Assembly: GCA_030762175.1 (NCBI GenBank)
Contig: CM060841.1
Span: 10,668,501 to 10,732,500 of the forward strand
Direction: 5' to 3'
Length of the DNA: 64,000 nt
Source: Metallyticus violacea
Lineage: Eukaryota > Arthropoda > Insecta > Mantodea > Metallyticidae
Shown: positions 54,480 to 64,000 of the stretch, in pieces
Layout of the letters: every line of letters starts with the position of its first letter
Position numbering within the stretch: the first letter of the stretch is position 1
Notes under the pieces: model-generated
What the model was told of the DNA's origin: nothing
What the model saw: the letters and a program-made list of their open reading frames with translations, nothing else
Database searches by the model: none
Translations under genes and position numbers: made by a program

Positions 54480-55465
54480 CACTATTGACTTCGGTTGTTC
54501 TCTTGTTTTTGCAGCTCTGTTCTTCCAGGTACTGCGGTTCCGTGCTACGCTGATCCAGTGTGTCCCGGCTGTTTCCTGAAGGAGTCTGCCCACCTTGTTC
54601 TCGGTCTTCCTCTTCCTCTCCTACAGATACGTGGATCCCATGTGATAGCTATATGTGCCCATCTGCTGCTTAGTAGCCTTGCCACATGTCCTTCAGGCTG
54701 TTTGCACATTGAGCCGCGTCGTTTAGTCCCGACATCTTTCTTAATTCCACAGATGACATTTTATCCGTAAGGGATATGCTTAGTACTTTCCACCGCCATG
54801 GGTGGCCGAGGTCGTTAAGGCACGGTCGGGAGCGGGAGGTCTGGGTTCGTATACCGCCAGGACCGTCCTCCCTGACTGAGGTTTTTTCCAGGTTTTCCTC
54901 AGTCTTCATAAATGGCAAATGCCGGGAGGTACCCTAAACTTAGGCCTGGAATATTTCCTTCTTTAAAAAAATCTTTTCCCAATATATCATTTCATCTCAT
55001 GTATCATCGGTATCCATCCATCGCCTGTGGTGCCTCTGTAGCAAAAACGGGTGTTAAATATAATTCATTCATTCTAGTACTTTCCGCTCCAAGGCAGATG
55101 CTAATATTATTCCTTTCCTCTTCTGGTAGGCTACAAGTTTGGCAATGTTGGGAATATGCATGAGTCCAGCACGTCTAATCTCAAAGTATTGTCCATCAGT
55201 ACCAATTTCAATGTCCAGAATGCTCTCCATGCTGAGGAAATTCTTTGTTGATTTCTTTGCTCATACTGAATTTATCCTAAGCAGACATGCTCTGTTACGT
55301 ATTTTAGTGTTGAGTTGATTCTAACGGCTGTTTGTCATGATCTGTGTTTTTCTCCATGTTCATATATAGACCGGCAGTTTCATGTTTGTGCATGTTGAGA
55401 TCTTGTAGCAATCTTCGAAGGCTCTCTACTGATCCAGCAAATAGAACTATGTCGTCAGTTAGTAA
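54480..55465 (-). mobile_element. RTE-like LINE ORF2 3' part, split by SINE-B
   Basis: From 55460 downward the minus strand reads DDIVLFAGSVESLRRLLQDL, the catalytic FADD box region with its first residues diverged. AGLYMNMEKN, ISSAWRAFWTLKLVLMDN and, beyond the SINE, YSYHMGS follow. The order of a GRP-type stretch (RICRRGRGRPRTRW in one frame) and ISVARNRSTWKNRAAKTREQ matches the ORF2 end of RTE-like LINEs, where AxDRxxWRxLxxA is typical. It belongs to the same broad group as the LINE at 37430. The frame is interrupted many times. Confidence 0.82.
54791..55074 (+). repeat. SINE-B inserted in the RTE-like LINE
   Basis: A complete copy. TAGTACTTTCC occurs at 54780-54790 and 55075-55085, an 11-bp target-site duplication. 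Confidence 0.96.
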
Positions 55466-56261
55466 CCATTTATGTTAATTCCAAAAATGGTGCTAATCCT
55501 ACATTAAATTAATCATTACTCTTAACAAATTAATTCGAATTTTGCCTAATACTTCTTCTAGGATACATTGTAATTTATTTTTAAAATGAAAAGAAATTTA
55601 ATGGCGTACACTCATAATGTACTGCAAATTTTGCTATATGAACATAAAATGTCAATTAATCTGCTTTAACAAATAATATAGACTAGAAATAATGATAAAT
55701 TACATGTATTATATACTAGGTCATTAAGGAAAATCTAGTCTCCCATTATGAATATTTTGTTTTATAACAAATTATCAAATCAGGAAACTACACGAGAAGA
55801 GTTTTGAAACACAAGTTAAATCATGGTTATTTAACAATTCTTTTTATAATCTGAGTATTTGGGCTGTCCACTTACCATATAATATATGTATTTAACTTTG
55901 TCTATTGTACTTAATATATTATTATTATTATTATCATCATCATCATCATCATTATTAATTTGAATCTAGTGACTCAAACACTAGCGAAAACAGATTTTTA
56001 AAAGAGTAAACGATAAACAAAATTGGTACAAATCTTAAACGATCACTAAATCGTTTAATCACTACCAATATTAGCACAATAAGTGAGAGTCTTGGAATAA
56101 AAGAGGAAAATCTTAATGCAGTAAGAAATGTGTATGTTGTAATGAATTTTTATCTTTAAAACCTTATTTTCCATTCACGCTAAAGATCTGATCATTGACT
56201 TTTCATAAGCATATCCTGAACCTGTTGCTTAAGTGCAAAGATATCAGGGTTGGACTACATT
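55466..56261. other. No recognised feature; ATT/ATC repeat near 55917-55955
   Basis: AT-rich, with a short mixed trinucleotide run. Confidence 0.4.
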
Positions 56262-57062
56262 TTATTTTGACTATTTCACTCATGTAACTTCATCATAAAA
56301 TCTACCAATAAAACGAAACAAATTTTTGAATTTTGACTAGTCACAGTCCGATTACGGAATAAAATCGTCGAGAAAAAAATTATCAAAACCGTTTTATCCC
56401 GCGACGTACATTTGTTTTGTGGTCAGTGTAGCCAACTCTATACCTTCACTATATAATTCCTGAACACATCACTGATCAATTTTACTAGAGGGGGTAGGGA
56501 GCTATTGATAGCAACAAAAGCATGGACAATCAATAATCATAACACAAAATGGAGGGTTCTTCAAAGCGTTTTAGTCATTACTCAAATGTGCAAATTGATC
56601 TTATCTTTAGGCATTCCAAATTACAGAATACAATGAAAATGTTTTTTCTCTCTCTCTCTCTCAGTTGGTATTAATCAAACGGCAGCGATTGCAATAATCG
56701 AATTTTGTCCACTTCAGACTCACGATTTCTGAATAGAATAGATATTCTTAAATACAACATTTTATACAAGTGTTAATATTCTGTGCGCCAATTTCAAATA
56801 TATGTATCGCTTTTATTTTCATTCTATTCTTGAAATAGTCCTAAACCCACATTTTGCTCTTCCCTATTGGCATTACTGATAATCGGCATTCTTCTATTGC
56901 AAGATTGCTTGAAAAGGTTAAGTACAAATACACAAATATTACAATTTTGTAAGCCAAGTTTAGAGGAATTGTATTTAAATTGTTATTTTATTCATACAAT
57001 AATTCTAATAAATATCACTCCAGGGTCTGAGCTCACTACATTCGTGAATTTATCGGTAATCT
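56262..57062 (+). repeat. Family R repeat, copy 3
   Basis: Opens GACTATTTCACTCATGTAAC, with ACCAATAAAACGAAAC, TAGTCACAGTCCGATTACGG and CCCGCGACGTACATTTG. CAGTGTAGCCAACTCTATAC and CACTATATAATTCCTGAACAC (TATA-like, about 56446) follow. MEGSSKRFSHYSNVQIDLIF starts at 56549, then comes the (CT)n tract ending CAG at 56664, and a 3' part with TTGGCATTACTGATAATCGG and GAGCTCACTACATTCG to TTTATCGGTAATCTC. It is directly followed by copy 4 in the same orientation. Confidence 0.85.
56549..56664 (+). other. Short ATG-led ORF and splice-acceptor-like tract in family R copy 3
   Basis: MEGSSKRFSHYSNVQIDLI starts 103 bp after the TATA-like box. The same start and first eight codons occur in copy 2 (MEGSSKRFGDAPNVQIGLI, from 16173 on the minus strand), with most changes later in the frame. 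The frame runs into TTTTTTCTCTCTCTCTCTCAG, a textbook-looking polypyrimidine/AG boundary. No exon with a known domain follows. Confidence 0.35.
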
Positions 57063-57074
57063 CGTGATATTACT

Positions 57075-57816
57075 TATGACTATTTCACTTATGCGACGTC
57101 ATCGTAAAATCTACCAATGAAAAGAAACAATATTTTCAATTCTGACCAATCACAGTCCGATATCGCAGTGAAATTATCTTAAAGTTTTACCAACACCGTT
57201 TACCACGCGAAGCGCATTTATCTTCTGGTCAGTGTAGCCAACTCTATATCCCCAATATAATTTCTGAGGACATATTTAACTAAGTTAATGTATATTCACC
57301 CATTCGTATTCATTAAACAATCTGAAATCATTTTGTAAGTTGTATAACAGTATTTTACATACATTTTAATAAACATATTTACAATGGTCTCTTTTGTTTT
57401 CCTCAGTTGTTGCTAGTAAATTGAACGGTAGGGATTATAATAATGGACTTTCGTCTATTTCAGTTGCACGGTTTCTGAATAGACTCGTAGATATTTATAA
57501 ATAAGTATAACATTTTATACAAGTGCTAATAATCCGTGCGGCAACTTCAAATATATATAATACTTATATTCATATTCTATTTATGAAATACTTCTAAACC
57601 GTATATGGTTCTTCTCTATTGGCTTTACTAACAATCGACATTCGTCTGTTGCAAGATGGTTTGAAAAGGTTAAGTATTGATAATACAAATATATACTTTT
57701 GTAACGCAAGTTTGGGGAATATATCTCGAGTGATATTTATTAGGACTGTTTCATGAATAAAATAAGAGAGTCCGAGCTTTCAGATTCCCCGCGTTCATGA
57801 ATTTATCGACCATTTC
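57075..57816 (+). repeat. Family R repeat, copy 4 (tandem to copy 3)
   Basis: Opens GACTATTTCACTTATGCGAC with GTCATCGTAAAATCTACCAA and GACCAATCACAGTCCGATATC, and continues to CAATCGACATTCGTCTG, GGTTTGAAAAGGTTAAGTA and CATGAATTTATCGACC. Its middle part matches copy 1 and lacks the MEGSSKRF segment. Confidence 0.85.
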
Positions 57817-59232
57817 AACCCCTCTTGTGATAAATGCCACAGTCTCACTTCAATCACAAACCACACCGTGATTTATGACATTCTTTGCAGAATATATGTT
57901 TGTAAGTATTTGTCTGTAATATCAGAAGGAAAAAAATTAAAATGCGGTTTCACATATTTGTGTTGCTATTCCAAATCTATATTTATGTCTTTTAGGTTAC
58001 AAATTTCGATATTTAACAATATGGCAAAGATGGTAAAACTACATCTTGAATACACAAGTCGGGTACTCTATTGCAATTGTTTTATTTGCTCGGGAGTCAC
58101 AATGTGATTAGTGTTCTTATTTCGAGAGAGTGGCAACCCTGTTTGTAGTTTGATTTTACTTTCTTTCCTGTATAAGCCAGCTGTTATCATATACATGTTA
58201 AAACACTAGCATAAAGGAAACCAGATTACTTATAATCGCTTTTGAATGATATGGCGATGTAACACCAGCATTTTATTCAACTTTTGAATAACTGTTACGG
58301 ATGGATCGTAAGGAAAGAGCATTTCTCAAGCGGTGCCGACTGTAATTCAACATAATTGCGGAATCACGAGCTGCTTCGACTGGGGAATGGCCGCTAGAAA
58401 GCCGCCACATCGACCTGCAACGTGAGAAGTCAACGAAATTCACGTTACCTACTTCCTGTCTAAGGTTGAAGTAGAAAAGAAGTTGAAATAAAACAGCACA
58501 GTGCTTGGTGTTTACTTTATGAGAAACAGTATGCCAAAAATACCAAATGTCAAAGCTCTCATCTTTCAAAACGCTTAATATTTTATCAATAATCGAGCTC
58601 ATCAAGTCGACTCAAGGCCCTCCTTAAAAATTCTGGGTCAAAAATGTAAATGTGTACCGGAAAAAAGTTTCTGGAATAAGTACTGTATTACATTACTTTG
58701 TAAAACACGTAACGGCTATTTTGTAATTTATTACATTATATAATTTTTCTTCGTTAAACATTTATTTGAAAATAATACCCTCATGACGTGCTCTATGATG
58801 AGGTATCCTAGGAAATATTTGCCTCTTACAAAACAAAGATCTGTAGTAGCGGAAACACCAGATGAAACGTGGGAAATAGAAGACCACGTATGAATGCGGT
58901 ATCAAAAACAACATAGGAGAAGAATAAAAGTGAATGTTTTAGGATATAGTCAAGAGGACGCCCAAAGAAATATTTTTAAAATGGTTCTGTAAATGCTGGA
59001 AATAATTGTACACATACACAAAAAAGTTCGTCACGCAGGAACTGCGTAAACTAAGCGAATTCCTCACCAAGTCGAATAACTTTTAATAAAAATGAACATA
59101 AAATCCAAATTAGGTCTTATTAATTAATGAAATGAAGCAAGCTATAGTATTACAGTGTGGTATTAGGGTAACGAAATTAGAATTTTTGCAAGCTTTAAGT
59201 ATTATAAAAGAGAAACCATTATTTAAAATTAA

Positions 59233-59236
<4 letters not shown>
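57817..59236. other. Unassigned; minus-strand ORF 58273-58605
   Basis: The 110-codon frame has an Arg/Ser-rich C-terminal part (SRHRLRNALSLRSIRNS) and no domain I recognise. The rest is AT-rich. Confidence 0.3.

Positions 59237-59264
<28 letters not shown>
59237..59264. repeat. (TTA)n microsatellite
   Basis: About nine units. Confidence 0.9.
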
Positions 59265-59265
<1 letters not shown>

Positions 59266-60331
59266 ACCACAAAAATTACTGGTATACTATTAATTAAATA
59301 CAATGTAGGACCACTGATTGACAAGGCTATATTATGTGGGTATTTTTAAACATTTTTAAATGTAATCATGTTTATGAACTGAGCTCTTGGTATCATCTTT
59401 ACATTCACTAATATAGAGAAATAACCGAAAGTTTCGAGTTACATTACGTATTAAAAAAGATAATCTGTTTCAATTAAACAAAAACATACAACTATTCAGA
59501 AACAATCACAATGTATGAAGCAAATAAACACAATCGAAAATTACTTAAATTTTCATTGGTTTTGAAATTTAATTTAAATGTTATTGTAGTACAAATGTTT
59601 TCTGAAAGTTATTAGAGCGCGGTTATATTCAAATATAATTCTCACGCACGTATTAAATTAATATTTCATATTTACTATTTTCACGACGATACTTGTTAAA
59701 TATAACACATGTGCATCGTTATAAACACAATTTATATGGTGAATTAATTAGTCCGTTTACTTTAAAATAATATAAAGAAAATATACGCAAGCGGGCTTTT
59801 TAAATTTCGATTTCCCTACTCCTAATTGTCCGATTTTCCTAATTTTCGTAAACTATGTTTCTTATTTTATTTACATGGTATATACGAATTTTGTTGTGAA
59901 GAAACAAATATTGGTGGCGCTAGAGCTATTTTTAAATTTTGAGTTTCAGGCAATTTTAAAATTTTTCTTTAACCCCCACTCGTTTTTCAGGTTTACCCGC
60001 CCTTTCTAGTAGTCTGGTTGCCATGATTTTTTAAAAAAAATAATTTTATCGATTTATTGTAAAGAAATCTGCTGTGTTTCGTTGAGGAAAATAAAAAAAA
60101 AATGCTCTGGCTAGAGCAATTTTTCGTTTTTTTTTTTTTAAAGTTTTGTTTTAGGTTAACCTTCACCTGCAATTGTCCAATTTGGCTAGTTAACGAACTC
60201 GATGAATCGTTTGTTAATTGATAGTACATGGCGACTTTCGTTAAGAAAAAACACACATACACACCAACTATATGTATTCTATAATATATGAATGAAAAAT
60301 AATGTAGTACCATTAACAATGTAACTAAAAT
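59265..60331. other. Unassigned; possible old tandem similarity 59810-60230
   Basis: CTAATTGTCCGATTTTCCTA near 59821 and CAATTGTCCAATTTGGCTAG near 60170 sit in loosely similar surroundings. Otherwise AT-rich and featureless. Confidence 0.3.
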
Positions 60332-60532
60332 AACAATAACTAGAAAAGCAGAAAAGGATAAAACACTAAGAAAAATTCACAGATTAGTAATCACAATATT
60401 TCGAACCACTTGTTCTTGTTCTTTTTCTTGTCTTCTTGCCATAGAAGAATTCAAACAGTTCGAAATATATCAATTACTAATCTGTGACTTTTTCTTAGTG
60501 TTTTATCCTTTTCTGCTTTTGTAGTTATTGTA
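60332..60532. mobile_element. Foldback MITE, complete (~200 bp)
   Basis: Left arm AACAATAACTAGAAAAGCAG through TTCACAGATTAGTAATCAC and ATATTTCGAAC, with right arm GTTCGAAATATATCAATTAC through CTTTTTCTTAGTGTTTTATC and TTTTGTAGTTATTGT, are reverse complements over about 75 bp. Same family as 29925-30102. Confidence 0.88.
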
Positions 60533-61520
60533 ATATATACATATATATGCATATTGTAGATAAATTTTGTTGTTTTTTTTAATGTAGATGCCTAGAACGT
60601 ACGATTGATGCAGATTTGTAAAGATAATTAAACTTATTTCCATGGAAACCGCAATAGATTCATTCGGAAGTCACTATTCACTAAAAAATATAAAAATATA
60701 TGTTTTACGAAACAGGCAGCAATAAATTACCATATGGTATTCTAGGGTCTATACATAAATGTATTAATCTGAAACGAAATAAATACGAACATGTCTTTTC
60801 TCCTTTAATTTTTAAAGTTCCTATTAATAAGTTTCTAAAAGATGTTATGAGTCCGAAGTGTTAAATTTTCTATTTCGGAAATAATGCGACCTCTGAATAA
60901 ATACGAACTTAACTGAAAAAGTATAACTGGAAATTTAACTAAAGAATGGATAACTAAACACCACATGAATGTTATTCGAAGACCGAACTAACAAGCTGTA
61001 TTCTCCACTCATTCATCACACATTGTTCAATCCACGACGCATAAATAACAATATTCCCTGCTTGTGGGAAGTAAGTCTATTTCATTTTTTCAAATAAGGT
61101 TCAGTGATCACAGGGCATAGAGAACTTCAATCATGTTATGCGGTAAGATGGCAAGATAAATACCATGCAAGTTCTGAACAGCTTGCTTCAGGATCTTCAT
61201 GAATTAACAAGTAAAAATCTTTTATCAATTACGTAATGTTTCATGGATCGTTTCCTTTCTTCCTACTGTGTGGTCAAGTAATAGGTGAACTCGGTGAATA
61301 TATTTTACTTTGAAAAGTGGCCAACAGTGACATACTTTTATTCTATGGAGTTTTAGCTTTTAATAAAAATCTCAAGTTATTTAGTAGCTGATTTACAACT
61401 TGAAGTTCTTTTTCCTTCGTGAAAATTAGCGAGAGCTCAAATCGCATAAACTAATCCTAATATCCCGAAAACCTTCAAAAAAAAAAAAAAAAGTACGCAA
61501 GGGCGCACACACACAGACAT
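60533..61520. other. No recognised feature
   Basis: AT-rich. Poly(A) near 61477-61492 and a short CA run near 61507. Confidence 0.4.
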
Positions 61521-62190
61521 ATATACAGTTGAGCCAAAACTCGCTTGTCAAATTTCCATTACAATATCAAATAATTACAAATTGTTTCAACATAAAGCAT
61601 AATGACATGATGTTTGGTGCTCAAAATGTCCTCCTTCATTTTCAACGCACAGGTAACATAAATAAAGTCAGTAATGTCCTAGGATGATAAAGTGATAAAT
61701 TCAGAACTCAACATGTTTCTTCAAATGCTCCAGAACCTGAATTTTTTTTCAATAAACTCTACCTTTTATTAATCCCTATAATGAAAAATTAATTGAAGTT
61801 GATCTGCAAAACGAGCAGGCCATTCACTCTACCAATCCACGTATGAAATGCATAATTTAAACTCTCTCACAATATGCCTGCACCACCATCGTATTACCTT
61901 GTTACATTATCTCCAGTTGTTTGCAGGTGTTCCGTTATTGGACTGTTTTTCTGTTCACTCAAGTCCACCAGCAAAAACGAGTGCTTACACACTCACTGCA
62001 GGAGCAATGAATTAAATTCTCAGATTCCGTTCACTCTGCCATTCAGTTTAAAAGTTGCTTCATTGTTCTGTAAAAATCATTGTCAGCTTCCTGTAGTACC
62101 ACGTACTACTCACAAATTTCTTTACTCTATCAAGATCACAATGCAAACTGATACATGTGTCAAACAAATAATACTAAAATCACTTTGCTA
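61521..62190 (-). mobile_element. Possible very old IS630-like transposase remnant
   Basis: On the minus strand one frame gives YDGGAGIL-ESLNYAFHTWIGRV, which can be laid on the QDGAPxH...LNxxFPxRWIGRxG segment of IS630-like transposases. DITDFIYVTCALKMKED resembles a C-terminal helix. No intact motif remains, so the assignment rests on spacing and a few residues. Confidence 0.35.
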
Positions 62191-62824
62191 CTGTCAAAGC
62201 GACTTATGGCCCTTACTGTATATAGGCATTGTATGCTTTAAGTATAACGGAAGGTAGAAATATAATGGAAAGTCTCAAAAAACATAAATTTCTTCAAAAT
62301 TACAAATTTTGAGCAGATAATAGAAACGAAAAACGCTAGTTCCTAGAAAATAAAAGCAACTAGCTAAATGTATAAATTGTAAATAAAATCCTAATTACAA
62401 AATAATAGAAAGCAATAACTGCCAATATGTTTCTTTGCTCTTTTATGTTGCTTTTTCATCTTCTGTACTCCTCCTCATTCTTACGTTTATTTGACTCGAG
62501 CCTTTTAGTACTCCAGTTTTTCATACTCACCAACTTAAGTTTGACAAGTGGATAATTTCTTCACAGTAATAACACACATTCACTGAATCAAAGACACGCC
62601 AAACGAATGGACTTCAGAACTTTCCATTGTTAGTTGAAGACGATTCTCCTTAACCATTCGCATATTCAAGCCCCGCCTTTGATATGCGTGGGTTTTAATA
62701 ATTGTCTCCTCTATTCTGAGCACAGTATCATGAAATCTTGTCATTCTATTAAAGTTTAATGCTAGTTGGTTCAGAAAAACAAATCTTTGGGCCGATTGCC
62801 CATTCAGTCACTACCTTTTACGTC
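62191..62824. other. No recognised feature
   Basis: AT-rich. Confidence 0.35.
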
Positions 62825-63110
62825 GGTCCTGGTGGTGTAGTGGTTACCATACTTGCCTCCTAAATCCAAGATCGCGGGTTCGAACCCGGCCAGGACCGAT
62901 GGATTTTTTCGGGTCGTAAAAATCCTTAGTATAGCTTCCTTTGGAAGGGAAGTAAAGCCGTGGGTCCCGTGTCGTACATTTACGGCACGGAAAAGAACCT
63001 CAAGCCTGAAAGAGAGGCCTCTGAGCAAAATTTGTCGGCCGTTTCACGCCCCGAGTTGAATGGGACGCTGATGACCTGAGCTGTTAAAGAGCATCCATAA
63101 ATAAATCATT
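62825..63110 (+). repeat. SINE-A, full length
   Basis: Head GGTCCTGGTGGTGTAGTGG and GGGTTCGAACCCGGCC, complete body, and tail CATAAATAAATCATTC followed by an A run. Close to the apparent consensus, so probably one of the younger copies. Confidence 0.95.
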
Positions 63111-63328
63111 CAAAAAAAAAAAAAAAAACGACCTTTTTTTTTACTCATAAACCGATGAAGAATAAGACGTAATATTTATTTTATTTATGTCAAAACTATT
63201 AATAAAATAAAATATGTTTAGTTAAATAAAGGAATATAAATTGACTCATTTATATTTTTTGTTGAATTTACTGCATTGTCTGATCCTAAAACATCTATTT
63301 TCTTCTTCGTGATTCTTCAAAACAACCT

Positions 63329-63615
63329 ACCGCCACGGGTGGCCGAGGTTGTTAAGTCGCGGACTCGTGAGCGGGAGGTGTGGGTTCGAATACCGCCAGG
63401 ACCGTCCTCCCTGACCGAGGTTTTTTCCAGGTTTTCCTCAGTCCTCATAAATGGCAAATGCCGGGGAGGTACCCTAAACTTAGGCCTGGAACGATTCCTT
63501 CCTTAAAAAAATAAATCCTTTCCCAATATATCATTTCATCTCATGTATCATCAGTGTCCATCGCATGTGGTGCCTCTGTGGCAAAAACGGGCGTTAAACA
63601 CTATTCATTCATTCA
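63329..63615 (+). repeat. SINE-B flanked by a ~13-bp direct repeat
   Basis: A complete copy from ACCGCCACGGGTGGCCGAGG to GGGCGTTAAACACTATTC with an (ATTC)n tail. TTCAAAACAACCT occurs at 63316-63328 and 63616-63628; its first three bases are ambiguous with the tail. Confidence 0.96.
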
Positions 63616-63628
63616 TTCAAAACAACCT

Positions 63629-64000
63629 TTTCTTCTCTTTCTTCATAGCTGTGTTCCTGAGACTTTTGAGTTTTTGGTCATGTACAAAAATATTCTTACT
63701 CTGATTTCGTGTTATATCTCGAGAATTTTCTAATAACATGTTTTGACTTATGATCTTAGATACCTATTATCGAGCCTTCCGGAGAATTATCAGAAATTCT
63801 TTCATGTGCTTCCAGACCTAAGTTCACATCATGGTAACTACCACACATGTTGCAATATTTTGAGGTCTGCGTCATTCTAGCGAAGGACTAAGCCCACATT
63901 CTCCAGATATCGTGTTGTACCATTGCACCTTGATTTAAATTATTTTTCAACAAAAGGACAGAAAGGTTGTTCCACATAATTTCTGCGAACAAATATAAAT
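63629..64000. other. No recognised feature
   Basis: Unique-looking sequence to the window end. Confidence 0.35.

Noticed and set aside
60332..60532. microRNA precursor
   Set aside because: The hairpin arms belong to a multi-copy foldback MITE family; a MITE origin explains the structure without invoking a miRNA.

Overview
The window is eukaryotic, AT-rich intergenic or intronic DNA in which nearly every recognisable object is a transposable element or its debris. An arthropod host is the best fit. The evidence is many mariner remnants, several IS630-like elements whose N-terminal region looks like the arthropod-typical DUF4817 fold, non-LTR retrotransposon pieces, and two abundant tRNA-derived SINE families. 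A chelicerate or a basal insect is possible, but the sequence alone does not settle this. No rRNA, functional tRNA, CRISPR array or bacterial operon is present. Only one stretch looks like host coding sequence: a GC-rich, phase-0 exon on the minus strand at 1764-2315.

Layout. 1-4.9 kb: SINE-A pieces, the candidate host exon, a deleted mariner and microsatellites. 5.0-8.7 kb: a 300-bp inverted repeat separated by 2.1 kb with IS630-like debris, followed by the first copy of a promoter-bearing repeat here called family R. 8.7-15.2 kb: SINEs, a minus-strand mariner and a LINE RNase H/zinc-knuckle remnant. 15.5-16.4 kb: R copy 2 with a hairpin. 16.8-19.8 kb: SINEs, a mariner and an IS630-like element. 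21.4-26.1 kb: a SINE nested in a SINE, a nearly complete 1.27-kb mariner with TIRs and TA flanks, and an IS630-like element split by a SINE. 26.7-28.3 kb: a LINE split by a SINE. 29.1-30.2 kb: a cluster of foldback MITEs. 31.5-34.5 kb: IS630-like ends around a 5S rRNA-like segment and a mariner fragment. 35-42 kb: SINEs, an RTE-like LINE split by a SINE, a deleted IS630-like element and a mariner. 44.3-47.1 kb: a LINE split by a SINE, and a pogo/Tigger-like transposase interrupted by a small IS630-like element. 48.6-52.0 kb: SINE-A, a LINE RT piece, a deleted mariner and a 1.04-kb MITE. 54.5-57.8 kb: an RTE-like LINE split by a SINE, then two R copies in tandem. 60-64 kb: a foldback MITE, a decayed IS630-like element and both SINE types.

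The elements record an insertion history. Most SINE-B copies are full-length and flanked by perfect 10-15 bp direct repeats, and they interrupt LINEs and DNA transposons that were already present. Every transposase or reverse transcriptase is broken, so mobility from this window is unlikely. The most unusual object is family R: four copies of about 0.75-0.9 kb carrying a CRE-like site, CCAAT boxes and a TATA-like box. Two of the copies also carry an ATG-led short ORF followed by a polypyrimidine/AG tract resembling a 3' splice site.
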